Source: Candidatus Aminicenantota bacterium
GTDB taxonomy: Bacteria; Acidobacteriota; Aminicenantia; UBA2199
Assembly (NCBI GenBank): GCA_020355945.1
Contig: CP070627.1
Coordinates: forward strand, 8,476,577-8,483,573
Direction of reading: 5' to 3'
DNA: 6,997 nucleotides
In this document: positions 4,167-6,997 of the stretch, one piece after another
Layout: each line of letters opens with the position of its first letter
How positions within the stretch are numbered: the stretch's first letter is position 1
The notes under the pieces: model-generated
Databases searched by the model: none
Told to the model about the DNA's origin: nothing
The model's input: only the letters and a program-made list of their open reading frames with translations
Made by a program: the position numbers and the translations under genes

Positions 4167-6997
4167 TCATTTAGAAAGCCTTTCTTTTTCTTTTAAAAGT
4201 CGAATCATCACAGGAGACTCATTATCGCAGATTTCAATAGCTTCATCTAACAGTTGATTTGCATATATAGGATTATACAAAAGACTCAAATTATACAACT
4301 GATTAGCCTCTGAGTCTCTGTCTCCAAGCTTTTGATATATTTTTCTTGCCTCACGGTGACACTTCCTGGCCTCCCTCAGCATTTTTGGTGAATTTTTGAA
4401 AGAATCATGATAATAATATGCCAAACCTATATTATTTAAAATGGTTGCCTTAAGCCTTCTTCTTCGAACTTCCTCTTGATCCTTTGCGGATTTATTTAGG
4501 GCATTCTTGGCCTTCTTATAAAATCTGAGCGCAATTTCCGCTTGATTTGAAATTCGATAATATACGCCCAATGTATTTAATATTTGTGCTTCTGCTATAT
4601 GATTCCCCAATTTCTGAAAAATTGACAACGCCGGTTCCAGATAATATTTTGTTTTATCCCAGTTTCCTGTTTGCTGATATGTATATCCAATAGCACTAAA
4701 AATTAAAGCCTTTTGTTTTTCGTCAATGTTTTCTATACCACGGATTAGCATCGACTCGAAGATTTTATAGAAATCCTCTTGTTTATTTTGACTTTTATGA
4801 ACTTCATAGAGCCTATAAAATGCATTCGCTGCATCTTGAAAATTTTCCACGGCAACCCATGAAGAAGCCGCCTGCTTCAAATATTTTGCCGCCTCTACCT
4901 TCTGGTTCGTTAACTCATGATAAATAGCCATGTTCATAGAGGTCTCTGCCTGGCCATGTAAATCTCCGGCAGCACTTCTTACATCCAGAGATAATTCAAG
5001 AAATTCTTTAGCCTTCTCTAAGTCTAAATTATCTTTCGATTTCAAGTATTTGTATATGTAGGTCTTCCCGAGATTATTAAATGTTGAGCCTTCACTAATG
5101 CGAACTTTATATTCCTGTTGAATCGACAGGGCTTTTTCCAGATACTCAATTGCCTTTTCAAAATCACCATTATGAAAACAAACCTCAGCCAACCCGTTTA
5201 GCGTATGAGATTCTCCTTTAACATCATTGGCAGCACGCCTTAATTCCAATGCCCGCTCATATACCGATAATGCTTCATGTAATTGGTATCTATGCACATA
5301 AACATTGCCTAGCTGATACAGTATTGTCCCTTCTAGAAGTTTTTCGCCTTTTCCTTCGATTAACCTGAGGGCTTCCTGAAAATATGAAATTGCTTGATCA
5401 TACTCATTCATACGTGAATAGCAAACACCGATTCCATTAAGAATACCAGCTTCGTATGATGTTTCTTCTTTTAAATCACGGGCTAATGATAAGGCATCTT
5501 TAAAATACTCAAGGGCTCTATGATATTTGCCAATGTTAATTAGGTTTAATCCAATGTTTTGAACACTTCCTAATCTATATTCTGGAAATGCCTGGTCAGC
5601 AGACATTGTAGATAATGCCATAGTATAGTTGGAAACTTCATCCATTCGGCATTCCCATCTATGCCAATCTGTCAATAATTGCAAAAAATAAAATTCATCT
5701 GATTCTTTTTTCAGCAAACGAGAGGCTGCTAACCCCAGAGATATCCACTCTTTTCCTGTTTCCCCCAAATGCCAGATTTTAATGATATCGGATAAATTTT
5801 GGGTAAAATCCACAGCTATATTAAAACAATCTCTTTCTTTCTCATCAAAATCAGTAGGCAAGGTAGATGGAGATACAGGTTTTGAAAGTGTCTCAATTGA
5901 AAGCCTATTGTCTTTCTTTCTTAGATATTTGTTGATGTAGTTGAAAAGCATGGATCCTAATGCATAAATGTGTGGTAATTCTGCTTCGATTTTTTCATCC
6001 CACTTTTCAGGTGATAATGCGCCAATTTTATAAACAATACCCAACACTTGTCCAAAATATCTATTTTTAGCATTACTGTAGACGTCATTTTTTTCATCAC
6101 TTTGGCGAATCAAAAGGGCTGTGGCATAATAATGCAATATTGTATGTAATTGATAACGACCGGCTTCTGTACGTTCAACAAGTGCAGTTTTTTCCAATTC
6201 TCTTAATTCCTCTTTTTTTCTCTTCAACAAACTTTGGTCCTCGATATCAACTCCCCATAAATCTAATGCCATTTCATTTGAAAAATCTAAACCCTTTGGA
6301 ATAGCTGACAGTAAGCGGAATTGCCTCTTTTGTTCGTCATCCAATGGCAAATAACTTAAAGAAAGTGCTTTTTCCAGGTTGCTATCACGATCGTCCTCTA
6401 ATTCTAATTCAGCAAATGGATTCTTCAAATCCGCCTCTTCAAGTAGTTTTAAAAGTTCTGGCGTGTCATGGATGCTGTTTTGAACTAACCAGGCATTTGC
6501 CAGTACGAGTGCCAATGGATGGTGACCTAAAAGGACGGCCACCTTTTTTAGTTCCGCTGAGTATCTTTCAGGGCCATCGAGGTTTACAGTCAGTAATTCC
6601 AGGGAATTATCGGAATTCAGGTTGCCAATTTCATACAAACGTCTATTGGGAATCGACGGGGTACAAATATCTCTTTCTCGAGTTGTAATAAGCAAAACTA
6701 TTTTGTTCAAAGGGAGTATTTTTTTAAATTCATTTAATAAATTAATATCCCAAACATCATCGACAATGATTAACGTCTTTCCATCCACCAAATTAAGCCA
6801 ATGCCTGATCAATTGAGAGTTCACATTCTCCTGCCTAATATTTTTCCCATTGGGGTGGGCTGCCGCCCAATCATTCCAAATGAGTTGGAAAGATGATTCG
6901 AAAGAGGTTCCAGTATTCTCAATATTATGACCCAGGTAAGCCCATAACAGTCTCCCAGAGAAATAATCTGACATTCTTTGAGCAATTTTTTTAGCTA
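4167..6997 (-). CDS. Same STAND gene, C-terminal part: NB-ARC core, winged-helix region and TPR repeats (residues 529-1470)
   Basis: Seen: the frame is open at the right edge and ends at TGA 4169-4167. Its first 31 residues repeat the end of the 1-1679 part, and joining them in frame gives 1,470 aa. Numbered on the joined protein: NB-ARC Walker B TLIIVDDVWD at 602-611, sensor-1-like LLITTR at 629-634, GLPL-like GHHPLAL at 685-691, then a helical or winged-helix region with an MHD-like LH at 811-812. A less clear helical stretch runs to about 1000. From there to about 1440 there are roughly ten TPR-type helical hairpins of about 40 residues, with the usual spacing of A, Y, A and L (for example YDQAISYFQEALRL). 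No signal peptide or membrane segment is visible, so it should act in the cytoplasm. Known family role: the TPRs sense a ligand, NB-ARC oligomerises, and the N-terminal effector fires. The first Met in this part (6974) is internal, between Walker A and Walker B, not a start. Confidence 0.9.
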   Translation of the reverse strand, partial: AKKIAQRMSDYFSGRLLWAYLGHNIENTGTSFESSFQLIWNDWAAAHPNGKNIRQENVNSQLIRHWLNLVDGKTLIIVDDVWDINLLNEFKKILPLNKIVLLITTRERDICTPSIPNRRLYEIGNLNSDNSLELLTVNLDGPERYSAELKKVAVLLGHHPLALVLANAWLVQNSIHDTPELLKLLEEADLKNPFAELELEDDRDSNLEKALSLSYLPLDDEQKRQFRLLSAIPKGLDFSNEMALDLWGVDIEDQSLLKRKKEELRELEKTALVERTEAGRYQLHTILHYYATALLIRQSDEKNDVYSNAKNRYFGQVLGIVYKIGALSPEKWDEKIEAELPHIYALGSMLFNYINKYLRKKDNRLSIETLSKPVSPSTLPTDFDEKERDCFNIAVDFTQNLSDIIKIWHLGETGKEWISLGLAASRLLKKESDEFYFLQLLTDWHRWECRMDEVSNYTMALSTMSADQAFPEYRLGSVQNIGLNLINIGKYHRALEYFKDALSLARDLKEETSYEAGILNGIGVCYSRMNEYDQAISYFQEALRLIEGKGEKLLEGTILYQLGNVYVHRYQLHEALSVYERALELRRAANDVKGESHTLNGLAEVCFHNGDFEKAIEYLEKALSIQQEYKVRISEGSTFNNLGKTYIYKYLKSKDNLDLEKAKEFLELSLDVRSAAGDLHGQAETSMNMAIYHELTNQKVEAAKYLKQAASSWVAVENFQDAANAFYRLYEVHKSQNKQEDFYKIFESMLIRGIENIDEKQKALIFSAIGYTYQQTGNWDKTKYYLEPALSIFQKLGNHIAEAQILNTLGVYYRISNQAEIALRFYKKAKNALNKSAKDQEEVRRRRLKATILNNIGLAYYYHDSFKNSPKMLREARKCHREARKIYQKLGDRDSEANQLYNLSLLYNPIYANQLLDEAIEICDNESPVMIRLLKEKERLSK
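6901..6997. repeat. Terminal direct repeat, right copy (contig closure overlap)
   Basis: Exact copy of bases 1-97. One copy is redundant when the unit is counted. The identity runs to the last base of the window, so a longer true overlap cannot be excluded. Confidence 0.97.

Noticed and set aside
6344..6816. Plus-strand frames of 114 and 64 codons
   Set aside because: Both are antisense to the NB-ARC coding region and lack any recognisable features.
1..6997. tRNA, rRNA, CRISPR array or insertion sequence
   Set aside because: I saw no regularly spaced repeats, no cloverleaf-like or rRNA-like stretches, and no transposase frame or terminal inverted repeats; almost all of the window is accounted for by the three genes.

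Overview
The window is 6,997 bases of AT-rich bacterial DNA with three genes, all on the minus strand. The only part that stands out from this background is one GC-rich intergenic block. The first 97 bases (1-97) are repeated exactly as the last 97 (6901-6997), so the sequence closes on itself with a 6,900-bp unit. The overlap lies inside a gene. Joining the ends gives one uninterrupted 1,470-codon reading frame that rebuilds a complete NB-ARC ATPase core: its Walker A is at the left end of the window and its Walker B at the right end. The sequence is therefore best read as a circle, a tandem repeat, or an assembly-graph cycle that was cut at an arbitrary point within this gene.

Layout in transcription order (minus strand). 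(1) 4015-3560: a small PD-(D/E)XK nuclease-like protein that appears to lack the C-terminal part of its family. (2) 3570-1924: an AAA-like ATPase with a C-terminal PD-(D/E)XK nuclease domain, overlapping gene 1 by 11 bases and starting with TTG. (3) A 244-bp spacer (1923-1680) holding a GC-rich, hairpin-forming block, a possible promoter and a clear ribosome binding site. (4) 1679 through the closed junction to 4167: a very large STAND protein, with an N-terminal Mrr-like nuclease, a NACHT-like P-loop NTPase, an NB-ARC P-loop NTPase and about ten TPR repeats. (5) A 151-bp spacer (4166-4016) with operator-like repeats, leading back to gene 1.

The main system is the STAND protein. Its plan of nuclease effector, ATPase switch and TPR sensor is that of Avs-type antiviral STAND nucleases, but it carries two different STAND NTPase modules in tandem, which is unusual. 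All three proteins carry an E-x-K nuclease motif and two carry P-loops, so the locus looks like a defence or mobile-element conflict cassette. No replication, partition, transposase or integrase gene is visible, so autonomous plasmid status is not supported.

The host is not certain. TPR-STAND proteins and AAA-like ATPase-nucleases are common in large-genome uncultured environmental bacteria. The GC-rich intergenic block resembles dispersed intergenic sequences I associate from memory with Candidatus Aminicenantes; this is a weak guess.
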